Assembly: GCA_947579665.1 (NCBI GenBank)
Contig: OX388347.1
Location: 39,626,943 to 39,690,942, forward strand
DNA length: 64,000 nt
Reading direction: 5' to 3'
Source: Sympetrum striolatum
Lineage: Eukaryota > Arthropoda > Insecta > Odonata > Libellulidae
Part shown: positions 1 through 10,426 of the stretch, piece by piece
Numbering within the stretch: position 1 is the first letter of the stretch
How the letters are laid out: every line of letters begins with the position of its first letter
Program-made: the position numbers and the translations under genes
The notes under the pieces: model-generated
What the model was told of the DNA's origin: nothing
The model's database searches: none
What the model saw: the letters and a program-made list of their open reading frames with translations, nothing else

Positions 1-1125
1 AGAGAACTAATTCTGAATGATGATTCAATTTTGCTGCTCGTGTTAATTTAGTGTGTGTAATGACATGTGTAGATTTAGATATAGGCAGGTAAATAACCAT
101 TTCATTCTACCAAGGGGAACACCAGGTTTGTTGTGAACGGATTCAAAGGAAACTCTCAGGGCACATTCTTTGCTTAAAAGTAGTGTTCAACTCAATGGGC
201 CTTTGCTTATGAAAAATCAGCAACTGAAAATCGGTGTTAGGCAACCACAACATACACATGCATAACCATATAGACATCCGTTTTTTCCGCTTCGGAAATT
301 ATTTTCTTCCATTTTTCACTGAAAACTTATCTTTTTGCCATTAAATTTCATCTTATTACCTTCCAAGTATTCTTTACTTTTTAGTTAGCATTTGTAAGAT
401 ATTTTGTTGAATTTACTTAAATATAGATGCAAAACTAAGTTCGTTAGCAACTTATTGTGAAGAAAGTCTTATGATGTAAAGTCATCATACCAAAAGTTCC
501 TCAACCACTCTACCATTAGCTACCAAAAGCTTTGGGAAGAAAATTAGGTATGTTTTCCACAGTATATGGTATCACGCTAAATTTCAAAGCATTATTATTA
601 AGTAGGTATTGATAAAATGCATATTCATAAATAAATTGGCATTCACTATGAACAGTTATTGAAATATCTGACCCGTTTTCAGGTGTCTTTCTCTAAATAC
701 CTTTTTAATCAGGTTAGGACGAAAATTTTTAACAGCCATTTCTTTAAAAAGAAACCGAATTAGGAATTATGAAAAAAGAAGAGAATTTAGAGAAGTACAT
801 TTAAAAATTTCCCTCCATTGTACTGATCAAAATGAGAAATCAAATCTCAAAAAAAATCCGCTTTTCTTAGGTCCTGTTCTGATTTTACTACCATCTTTAC
901 TTTTTATTTACTGCCTAGACGTTCTTTGAGCGCATATATTTATCACAGGGATCATTGGATAAACTTTGATTATCGGCATTTGTTAGATATGTTTGCTTAC
1001 AGGGATTACATAATCATGTTACATGTGATTTAGTCTAGGATGAGTTTATAGGCCGGACTTAACTTCAGATCTGGAAATAGGTTTGAATAGGGAAATAGGA
1101 CTTTCCCTCATCTTGCTTAACCAAA
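1..1125. other. AT-rich non-coding stretch
   Basis: I see no gene or recognisable repeat here. The sequence is AT-rich with stop codons in all frames, and the longest frames are about 60 codons with no recognisable motif. Confidence 0.6.
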
Positions 1126-1157
1126 GGATCCTCCGAGGGCATAAACACCGGAACCCC
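1126..1157. repeat. Short copy of the 1.9-kb local repeat
   Basis: This stretch (ggatcctccgagggcataaa and onward to accggaacccc) matches the core of the duplicated unit at 1831-2075, where ggatcccctgagggcatgaa is followed by caccgcact. It is a third, isolated partial copy, so the unit is probably a dispersed repeat and not only a local duplication. Confidence 0.5.
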
Positions 1158-1591
1158 ATGTTATTATTATATCTAAGTGATATTTTACTAAATAATAAAA
1201 TGTACCAAATCGAAACTTCAGCTGATGAAATTCCGACATTATTATCGCATATTTCTATTTTGGTGGATTGAAATATGCAGTTCCAGAATTTTGCTATTCC
1301 TAGCGATGCCTAGAACTGTCCTTTCGAAAGGAGCGTTTCTTTTGTTATAAACATGAATTCATACTGAAACTAACATACTGTTAATGTGGACTTCAAGTTT
1401 GCCTAAAGCAGTGATGTAACGAGGAGAAAACATGTTGGGAGGCACTGCACCTTAGGTCTTTAATTTTAAGTAAGCTGCGCCTCGGAATCCAAAAGATTAA
1501 TTGAATTTAGTATAATTTTTTTTCTGATAAAACGAAAGAAATTACTAAAATGCAATATAATGCATATGTTGGTAAACGCTTATGACATTTT

Positions 1592-1720
1592 TGCTCCCGG
1601 ATAGTCATGTGGACTGCGCGTTTGCCTTTGGTTAAAACGGTCCCGGGTTCGATTCCCGGTGGGAACCAATGTGTAAAATAACCTAAGATGTTGAAGCACT
1701 TTTAATACTACTACTACTAC
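1592..1720 (+). repeat. tRNA-derived SINE, copy 1
   Basis: The head is tRNA-like. An A-box-like stretch (gatagtcatgtgg) lies about 40 bp before a perfect B-box (ggttcgattcc) within cccgggttcgattcccggtg. The tRNA-unrelated body then reads gtgtaaaataacctaagatg followed by ttgaagcactttta, and ends in a trinucleotide tail (tac)n at about 1707-1720. Other copies in this window share head, body and the GAAGCACTTTTA-like end. RNA polymerase III would transcribe an active member from the internal boxes, and mobilisation would need a partner LINE. No intact tRNA acceptor stem is present, so this is a SINE and not a tRNA gene. Confidence 0.8.
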
Positions 1721-1830
1721 GATTATCAGATTTGTGTAATTTTTCATTGAAGCAATTAGGCTAGAACCAGTCAATTTGATAATCTATGTGTTTCGTTTCA
1801 ATGTTAAAATGACCTAGACATTAGCCTTTG

Positions 1831-2075
1831 AAAATAAATTAAATTCTCTTTTAACTTAATAGATGTTAGCGATTAAGTTATCAATTAATTATCATGATGA
1901 TAGGATCCCCTGAGGGCATGAACACCGCACTCGTATGCAACGGCCCATAAATAATATTTTAAAATAATTTATATCCACTTTTGACTTGTTAATGTTTAAC
2001 GATTAAGGCATCAATGAATTACCATGGTGATAGCACCTACCGTGGGCACAATTACTCCCTCGCATGCAGCGACGC
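1831..2075. repeat. Local duplication with 130-bp offset
   Basis: Positions 1831-1945 and 1961-2075 align with a constant 130-bp offset: aaaataaatt with aaaataattt, gattaagttatcaattaatt with gattaaggcatcaatgaatt, and tcgtatgcaacgg with cgcatgcagcgac. I estimate 70-75% identity. The two copies are decayed, so the duplication is old. Confidence 0.65.
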
Positions 2076-3849
2076 AGATCGCGCAATTCAAAATTTCGCG
2101 CCTTTTCAACTAGTTCAATGGGGTTCTTGGCGCTGCTATACCCCTTTCAGGCTTCTTTCATTCGGTGGAAGGCGTCTCTTTCGATTACGCATGCCCCCAT
2201 AGTCACGCCCGTCCTTTATTGATCGGAGACCATCGCTCTCACAGGATGGAGGAGGATTGTGGGACGGTAGATGCACGGATTGGGCAATAGATGGATTACG
2301 GGCAAGTCTTTGTTGACGTGGAAGAAAGGGAACGAGGGCTAACCGCAGGAAAAAAAACAGGTAAACAGAAGAGAAAAAGGACAAAGACCAATACTATGGG
2401 AGTATATAGGGCAAAATTCCAGATGGAACTAAACGTTTGGTACAGCGGCTCCTAAATATCTCACGTGGAATTGGATAGGGGAAGAATGGAATTTATCCAG
2501 GAAACAAGTACTGGCCTACAAATGGCAGACTCTGCGACCTCGACCCCGAAAACGATGGTGAGGATCCCTGAAAGAAGTTACGCTCAAATGAAATTCTTTA
2601 ATAAAATTTCTCCCGCTGAACTCGCTTCAACTTCAACAGAGGGTATTGATGAGCTGAAATGACCGGATGACGGATATTTAGTATATTTCATAGGTACATA
2701 AACAAAGCGGGTAATTTACTAAATATCAAAGTATATCCATTTCAATCATTCCTATATTTTCTCACAGACATATGAAGTAATTATTTTATTGTATTTAAAA
2801 ATTCCGGGAGGACAACCATATTAATTGGAAAAAATGATCGATTGAACATTTTTACAAATTATCTCATCATTTTGTGAAATTTAAAATTTTTACGTAATTC
2901 TTTCATTCTTTATGCCACCCTTTCATAATTTGTTATGATTATTTATCAGTCTTATAGTAAATTTAGCGAAACATTATTCAATTATTTTGTCGTTTTTACT
3001 GGTAAAGTTGCATTAGATTTCCTTCAATTATTACTAATTTGTTTAGAATAAATATCGCCATTAATGATTGAAATTCGTGTCTCTCTAGTTTTAGGAATAA
3101 TATTCGGAAAGCTTGTGGATCAGATAGTTGAAATGAGATAAGAAATACAAATAAAGATCGAAGTAGAACTTTAGATAAACAATAGGCAGAGAAATTCAAT
3201 ACGATGATTATGATGATTCTTGAAATATTAACATTTTTTCAGATTTTTTAAGGCTATTTAAGATAGCCATAAGAAGTCTTTAAGAGTTTAAATAGTTTTC
3301 AGGGGACGCATTTAGCAATAAATACCAGCTCGAAATTTGTAAATGAAACATTAAAAAACAGATATTGAATTAAGTAAACTTGTTGGCATATCAAAGAGTT
3401 ATTTTCTCATTCACTGTGTAAATAATTTATCAAATAACTTATCGAAAATAAAAAGTTCGAAATGCTTTCATAAAAAGTTTAAGGTAAATCCATTCATTGG
3501 AATTAATGAATTATTCTAATTCTCCAATAAGAAAACGGAGTGTAAAAATAAAAATATATTATATCTGAACTCAAGATTACACCTGCTATACTATGAATAT
3601 GATAATTTATCTCTTTTCTATTTAGTATAATTCCTGAAATCTCTCTCTTTAGAATCTTTAATGACACTAGGTCAGATATAAGAAAAGACTAAGGTCTTAA
3701 ATTCACCCTGAAATAGTTTTTTTATTTTCATTACTATAGCTCCTTTTACGTTTTATTATACTAAGTTCATCCGTTAAAAATATCTTGGATTCTTCTGCTG
3801 TTTTGATAAAAGCTAAAGTATTGATGAAGTATTAATTTTTCCACCCGTA
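2076..3849. other. Non-coding stretch
   Basis: Positions 2090-2400 are somewhat richer in G+C than the surroundings, and the rest is AT-rich. A 65-codon frame at 2465-2662 has no motif I recognise. No gene is supported. Confidence 0.5.
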
Positions 3850-3900
3850 TTCAAAACACCCAGCTTACTATAAATTCTATAGTAAGCTAGGTGTTTTGAA
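3850..3900. repeat. Near-perfect 23-bp hairpin, 5-nt loop
   Basis: The left arm 3850-3872 (ttcaaaacacccagcttact plus ata) and right arm 3878-3900 are reverse complements at 22 of 23 positions. The loop is aattc at 3873-3877. This could be a collapsed palindromic MITE or a small hairpin RNA source; nothing in the sequence decides between them. Confidence 0.75.
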
Positions 3901-6456
3901 TTGTATAGTATAGAATCCTTTCTCTCGCGTTTAGAAATAAGCCAAGATTTCCTTGGCGGATCAGTACCTCCTACGCACAGTTCTACGAAAGAATTACTGC
4001 TCATCAAGGGTGTTTATTTCTGTAGGCCTGGTAACCTTGGCGCGAAGGAGGCGATTTCCCTTTCCGTAAATTAGAGATTAGACCAAGGGTTTAAGCCAAT
4101 TGGGTCATGGTTTTTCCCAGACAAGCGCTTTTCTTGCAAAGTGGAAAGACCCATCTTTTCTTTTGAAGATTTATTTCAGCGAACAAATAATCAGTAGGTC
4201 TTGGTTTTATATTTAGAGCGAAGGCCAAATCAACATGTCCTACAGACTAAGAATCTAAGTTTACTTGAATTAAATGGAATTTTACTCCTTTAAAGAGTAT
4301 TCCGCTGTATTTTTGTAATTCTGCACGTGTACTTCAATTTTTTATTTTAGGTTGATTTGTGCTACCTAGGTGTTATAATTTGACGTAAGAATAATTTTAT
4401 GAGGTTTGGATATATGAAGAGTTTTTATTTTTATTCGTTTCAAATTTTCGATATTTATATAATCACTAGGTTATTTTTATTTACTATTTTTTCGGCACTT
4501 TACTTTAGGCGTTTTACTTTCTGAAGTAATGAATGGATCCTAATTTGATACAGGAAACAGAGGTTGAAAACTGGACGAACATTAAACTCGATTAAAATTC
4601 AACAAGGACTTTATGATACCGATGGACGGAATTGCCTGACGTTTACCTAAGACTGCGAAACCTCACACAATACTACTGTGCGTTGTGATTTTTCCATGAG
4701 GATACTTCCTTTTGAATGATTAAGTAATTATTTTTTGAGGTGGGGGGAATCAGACATGATCATTTTTGTTATAAGTTAAATGCTTTTGTATTAATTTTAT
4801 TTTCAAAAGTGTCATTCTCTTCTAGTACATTATTCCAAAGCGGACGTAGCACTAATTAATTTGATGACATGATGTGCTGTATGGAAATGTATTATTTGTA
4901 TTTTTTTCTACTATTTTAAGCTTTATCATTTAATAGAACAATAAATGTAAATTAACGAAGAAAAGCTATGTATTTCATAGAAGAATTGCCCATAGTACAT
5001 ACATACATACGCTTTTGTGAGATTTTCTTAAATACATAATATGTTGATTTCCGAGCGGTATTAGACCATCTTAAATATCATTTAAAATTATTCCGAATTA
5101 GGAAGCTGCCTCATCCATTCGGTGGGACCCTATTTACTTAATTATTAACGTCTGATCGAGGGCATCCCTGGCTTAGAGCAGAACTTCCCAGCATTTTGTC
5201 TCCCACGAACTTCCTTAACTTTAGTACAAAAGATTGACAGTATATCAAAAAACAGTTTTGTTGGTTTCAGCATTAATTATAATGAAGGAGGAAGGAAAAA
5301 CCAAGCATGGAATAAAGTATTTTCGAATCTTCACAGAGGACCCCCTGCTGAATATCCCACAAAAGACAATGCATGTACTCGTATTAGGCGTAATTTGTAG
5401 AATAAGTTACTCTCGAATGCTTCGCGACACGCCAGTTGCTTTCAAAAATACTAAGCTTTTTTACAAACAAAAGTGCCACGATGTACAAATTGGGAAGCTA
5501 TGAGTTGATTCAAAGGTTTCCAAACGTTTGGCTGAACACGTAATTAAATTCGGTATATAAGTACTGCTACCACAAAAAATCGAACGTCGTAGTCGTAGAC
5601 GCATAAGATTGAGGGACTTTCAAACACTGAACTTAGGCTAGGATGGCTCTTATAGTGATGTCTCAGGGAAAACGATTTCTGGGACTTTTCCGGTTTATAT
5701 TAAGGTTATAAAATTTTGAAAATGACAGAGGCTGTAACTTAGGAAGAGATTCCTCTTTATTTGTTACAAGGCGACCCAACAGTTTCCACCGTCATACAAT
5801 TTCCGGCTCCCTTGAATATTGAGGACTACAACACATTTATAAAATAACATTTATTGCTAAATTGAAGGAAAGGAATTAAGATTATGATTCGGACAAGTCA
5901 CCCTCGGATGCCCTGGCTCAGGACGTGTTTTCAAATAGCAGGAAGTGAATCCTGAAATATCATGTTTAAATTATGTAAAATACGTCGTTCGTCGCTGTTA
6001 AAAGACTACGTCACATTTTAAAATACACGAGGGTTGCGAATTTGCTGAAACCATATTTCCATAAATGAACTAATGTTGTTAAATATTTATGCTACGATTA
6101 TTTGAAGAAAATCACAATCACGCTAGGCATTTTTTCTTTGATTCTTCTTCTTTCGATATACTATGTATGATGTACATGAGAGTCGGATATAGAGGGGCAT
6201 ATTTGTTCTTCTTCTAATTATTTTTGTGATAATTGCAAAGATAAGTAAATTAGTTTTATAAGCAATATGAAAAAATAGATGCAACGAACATGTTCGAAAA
6301 AGTTGGATGGGAACCTTAAAATTCTCACCGTGAGAGTGTGGTTTAGTCTAATTCATTCATAGAAGCCTTTATTCTACGGGCCGTAGTTGGTGTATCACTA
6401 ACAGAGAAGGTCTCTAAGGAAAATTTTGTTACCTAATTATTATAAATGCTCGGGGA
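3901..6456. other. AT-rich non-coding stretch
   Basis: This region holds only a short (acat)n run near 4999-5012 and an 89-codon frame at 5234-5503 with no recognisable domain or signal. I see no supported gene. Confidence 0.5.
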
Positions 6457-6509
6457 AATGTGAAATTTCGTGTTTGTATAATGAATATACTAACTCGAAA
6501 TTTCACATT
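6457..6509. repeat. Perfect 14-bp inverted repeat
   Basis: The arm aatgtgaaatttcg (6457-6470) is perfectly reverse-complemented by cgaaatttcacatt (6496-6509) across a 25-bp AT-rich spacer. Confidence 0.6.
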
Positions 6510-6569
6510 GCACTTATATCTTGTGGATTTTGTACAATAAGTGTTGATAGTAAAGATTCTTCTCCCTGT

Positions 6570-6640
6570 TAGAAGTTCTTTTACAGTCGAGCTCATTTCG
6601 CATAAATTGACTTCCACCGAGAATCAAGCCTGGGAACAGA
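6570..6640 (-). repeat. tRNA-derived SINE fragment, copy 2
   Basis: On the minus strand this reads attctcggtggaagtcaatt followed by tatgcgaaatgagctc and a degenerate GAAC end. That is the B-box remnant and body of the same SINE family. The tRNA head beyond the B-box is missing or unrecognisable. Confidence 0.5.
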
Positions 6641-6939
6641 AAGACACGATAAAATGTATATATTTTAAGGTTTATATCTTCCAGAAAATTGTTAATATTA
6701 ACATTTATCCAATACACAATTTTACCATCACCCCAAGGTCCCACGTTCATATCCCGGCTAGTCGGATATTTTTGGCTAGCGAATAGTTGTGTGTTTGTAA
6801 ATAGTAATAATTGTTGAAATGGATATAATTGGAGTCTTTCTGTTTCAATTAGAAAAGTTATTATTAGTATTATTTATTAGTAGTTACTTAATTTTACAAC
6901 GACAGCCTCATAAAAAATCTCTGTAATTAGTTTCATCAT

Positions 6940-7050
6940 TTTAAATGCTTCGACAGCTTATGTGATTTCGCACAAATAGACTTCCACCGGTAATCGGTAC
7001 CACTTCCACCAAAGTGGAAGGCGCTACCTACTTGGCCATCCGGAAGCCCA
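6940..7050 (-). repeat. tRNA-derived SINE, copy 3
   Basis: The minus strand carries an A-box-like ggatggccaagtaggtagcg, a spacer, a damaged B-box (taccgattacc), then ggtggaagtctatttgtgcg and aaatcacataagctgtcgaa. The body matches the copies at 1592 and 20020. The damaged B-box suggests this copy can no longer be transcribed by pol III. Confidence 0.65.
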
Positions 7051-7762
7051 TTTCAAATTTCATCAACAGGATTTTATGAAGTAGAATTATATCGCTTAGA
7101 TGCCCCTGAACTTGGCGGTTTTGGTGTTTCTTTGCTTCTTGAATCAGTCCATCCATTCCGATCACGTTGCCGGATGAAACTTAGAGAGACGGCGCTCTTT
7201 GACGAAATCCTCTGGAAGCCCACGAGGGAGGGAAAGAGAATCAATCGGCCCACTCCGGCTGCGTGAAATTTTTAAGATCCACCCGAGAGCTTTCCGCCAG
7301 GGTTTGTTTCCTCTCGTTTTTGTTCTCACTAAGCTATCACAGCCTCAACTCTCCCTTTCCCCATCGGTTTCCCATGCACGTAGCACAGACTAAAGTATTG
7401 GGATCGCAGATATATCCGATCGCGGTTTCCTTGCGGATGCACGGGCTCGCCAGCAAACTTTTTTTCCAGACTCGACTTTCTCCAGGAAAACATGATCATA
7501 TATTAGTCATGGAGGTGTATGTTTCAAAGCCTGCACATCCGTGCCCGGATTGACTTTTAAGATGGGGGGTCTATACCCATAGAATATTCCTATTATTTTC
7601 CTACTATCATATTGGGATGAATGGAAACTTTTCATTTGTCATTTGGCACCGGATTGAGAAAACTGTATACTTCATTTACTTTTATATCAGTCTAGTTCAT
7701 TGCTGTTTTTTTTATACCTACTGAAATAAGAACAGATCTCGTGCTTTCCAGGTATATCTGCT

Positions 7763-7907
7763 GCAGGAATTCTTCATGTGTTTCCAACCGAGTCGAGTTT
7801 AACGAAAAAAGTAAGGTTCAGGTCGAAGACAGGAATAAAAAAGCGACCGAAACGTCGGTTTTTTCCGTTAAACACGACTCGGTTGGAAACCCATGAAGAA
7901 TTCCTGC
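7763..7907. repeat. Palindromic element, 42-bp arms
   Basis: The left arm 7763-7804 and right arm 7866-7907 are reverse complements at 40 of 42 positions. Both contain the core tttccaaccgagtcg or its complement, and end in gcaggaattcttcatg or its complement. The 61-bp centre includes gaccgaaacgtcggtttttt. That string resembles the GAAAC part of the motif group listed at 12664, 23821, 26701, 57307 and 60546. It is likely a fold-back or MITE-like repeat with no coding capacity. Confidence 0.75.
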
Positions 7908-8553
7908 CTCTAAAAAAGTATGCCCAACCGCCCTTCGGGCTGAATTATTTACAGACAAATTCGTATTTTACTTATGTAAACGAAGTAAAAATATAAATCG
8001 GCTGAAAAGTAACTTTGCTTATTACTTACTTGATTAACGATTCTTTTCTGTTATTCGGAGGCGGATATTCAGACAGTCGAACGAACATGGATTCGAGTTT
8101 TTGTTGTATGATGAAAAACAAAAAAATATTAAAACATAATGGTTACTACCAATTTTTACTCATTAGAAAAAAGGTAGTTTTATGGCAGAAGTGATGCGTA
8201 TTTTACGATTTTTATTTCACGGAAAATCTCATATCGCTCATCGAAGGTTATTTTGGAACGAATTACCTTCTTCAATGAGGTATCACTGTCACTCAATGCA
8301 AGAAATGTTCTTTTTCTGCTATTTCAAAACTTAAAGTTCGTATATTACCTAGTTGAGATACTAAACATACGCTAGAACGGCGGTCATTTATCTTTTTTAT
8401 CTACCAAACGTCTTTCAAGAGCAGAATTCCTCTCTCTTTTATGGATGCCCATCGACTTAATTGAGTGCTTAGGGAATTAATCACACAAAAAGGAATTTTT
8501 AAAAATAACAATTGACGCAATAAATTTACATCATGTAGCCAATAATGGCAGTG

Positions 8554-8664
8554 TAAATTAGTGTCTTTTATTATATATTGTATTAGTGTTAAATGATTAT
8601 CATTAACTATCAAATGATTAATCATTTGACTCTAATACAATATATAATAAAATACACTAATTTA
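8554..8664. repeat. Inverted repeat, 44-bp AT-rich arms
   Basis: Arms 8554-8597 and 8621-8664 are reverse complements at 41 of 44 positions, around a 23-bp loop. A further fragment, tagtgtcaaatgatt near 8710, repeats part of the arm. The structure is typical of an AT-rich MITE or fold-back element. I could not define a target-site duplication. Confidence 0.7.
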
Positions 8665-8909
8665 TTTGTTACTAATGCACTAATGTATTTGTTATTATGT
8701 GCAAATATATTAGTGTCAAATGATTGTAAAGTCTAGTAGGTACTCGACTTCCACGGCGTGGCATCCCATTAAAGGTTATGGCCTATTCAAGTGGCATTAA
8801 CCCTGGATGACATGTGTTCAGCACGTCCGACTCCATCGCCGTCGAATTTGACTTTTCTAGACCGCTCGGACCCGCTACTTTTTAATTTAGATTGCTATCC
8901 GCATTAATC

Positions 8910-9005
8910 ACGAAGCTCGGTGAACAACATTGTTCCATCGAGAATCGAGCCCAGGACCGTATTCAGTGAAATTGAACGTGTTACCCACTTGGTTTCGTCA
9001 AATCT
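8910..9005 (-). repeat. tRNA-derived SINE, copy 4
   Basis: On the minus strand there is an A-box-like accaagtgggtaacacg, then gggctcgattctcgatggaa (a B-box with one or two changes), then a body ending gttcaccgagcttcg. It is the same family as the copy at 1592, more decayed. Confidence 0.6.
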
Positions 9006-9219
9006 TCGGTTATGTCTTCAATATATAAGAAAAATAAATTTTCGGAAAAATTGACCTATTAAAATTACAATGCGCAAGTAAATATGATATAATGGGGAGA
9101 ATACATACGAACATTCTGTTCGCAGTTACATTAATACCTTCTCTTTTTATTTAAAATCTTTAATGATAGAAGAATACTTTTCAATGAGAACAATTTTTCG
9201 TCGTATGTCATAATATTGT

Positions 9220-9285
9220 ATGGGTTAGATGGAAGAGGAGACTTAGTCTCAATCTCACCCGAATAAAGTCGTATTTTTATTATAT
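9220..9285 (+). repeat. Retroelement 3' tail family, copy 1
   Basis: The block ggttagatggaagaggagac, then ttagtctcaatctcacccga, then ataaagtcgtatttttatta recurs in both orientations across the window (35767, 51341, 52503, 21160, 26195, 29781, 33958). The AATAAA-like signal followed by TTA repeats is typical of the 3' end of a non-LTR retrotransposon or its SINE partner. Confidence 0.6.
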
Positions 9286-9424
9286 TCCGAAATTATGATT
9301 TTTCCGCATTGTCTGCCTCAAATATCGAACTTTAATATTATCATATAGGAAATACTCAACTTCAACTTGAAAACTTAATCGCCCAATTTTGAGGGGAAGG
9401 GACCAGGTTGGCGACCTCTGCGCT

Positions 9425-10111
9425 ATAATAATTACAGATGATAAATGTATGAGTTATTTTAAAGTAAATATGTCGCATTTAAAAAAGTAAGTAATAGGAG
9501 ACAATTGTTTCCTTTGTACTTTCGTGGCCTTAAATTAAGAGCATTTTCTTCATCATGAAATACCGTTCGCTCGGCAGCCTACTCGAGCTTTCTTTCTGAT
9601 CAACGTTGAATATGACCTTATTAACCATTATGGTACAGTGAGACCAAATGGAATCACGTCGCTTTTTTATTCTGGCATCCATTCATATCCGGTGACTCCA
9701 TTTGGGCTCATAGGCTGTAGTATATAACTCCTGCAGCAGGTTTCATGACTCGCTGTTCAAGTAAAATTAGGATCTTCTGCTGTAGATGGAGATTGCTGTA
9801 CTCATGGTCGCGAGTTATCGTCAAGGTGTATCGGTGGTGATTTACACTTTATTGAAAAACTGACTGTCAGTAGAATATTTCCTCGTATAAAACATTAAAA
9901 CCCTTTTTAATAACGTTCTAAATTATATAATTAAGGTTTGAAGCAGTCGCTCTGAAAAATATATTTTAAATTTTTTTCGCTGAATTTAACTTTATTCGCA
10001 GAAAAAGTTTGCTTAGAAATATCATATTTTCGACAATTTCATCGAAAATTTCAGTCCATATGTAACTTTTCGATAAATTTAGCAAGGCTATTTAATAGCA
10101 GCTGTTGCATT
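9425..10111. other. AT-rich non-coding stretch
   Basis: No gene is seen. A 14-bp inverted repeat with one mismatch (9644-9657 and 9692-9705, ccaaatggaatcac) is the only structure I could find, and it may be chance. Confidence 0.5.
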
Positions 10112-10274
10112 GAATGAATCGAACTTTCTTTGGTTACATTAATCGAGTAATCTGATGATTATAAAAATTAAAAGTAAATTTTATCGAACTCTTCGTGAAA
10201 TGAATCGAACAAAATAAACTTTCTTTGGTTAAAGGATTGAAAAATCTGATGATTTAAGTTTATTTTATCGAACT
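10112..10274. repeat. Local tandem duplication, ~85-bp unit
   Basis: Positions 10112-10190 and 10197-10274 share in order atgaatcgaac, actttctttggtta, aatctgatgatt and ttttatcgaact. There are small insertions and deletions between the copies. Confidence 0.55.
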
Positions 10275-10400
10275 GTCTTTTTAAAAATCCTAGACTTTCA
10301 AGTTTATGTTATCAAAGTATCAGTTGAAACATATGAATCTATTTAATAGTTAGAACATTTTAATGAAATAAAAGAATCATTCTATCATTCAAAACATGTA

Positions 10401-10426
10401 ATTCCAAATGGAATTCCATTTGGAAT
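10401..10426. repeat. Perfect 26-bp palindrome without spacer
   Basis: The sequence attccaaatggaattccatt plus tggaat equals its own reverse complement at every position and is centred on gaattc. Flanking bases do not extend it. Confidence 0.8.

Noticed and set aside
1592..1680. Functional tRNA gene
   Set aside because: The B-box is perfect, but acceptor and anticodon stems do not pair and a SINE body and tail follow.
9644..9705. 14-bp inverted repeat as a transposon
   Set aside because: One mismatch, a 34-bp spacer and no target duplication; could be chance in this composition.
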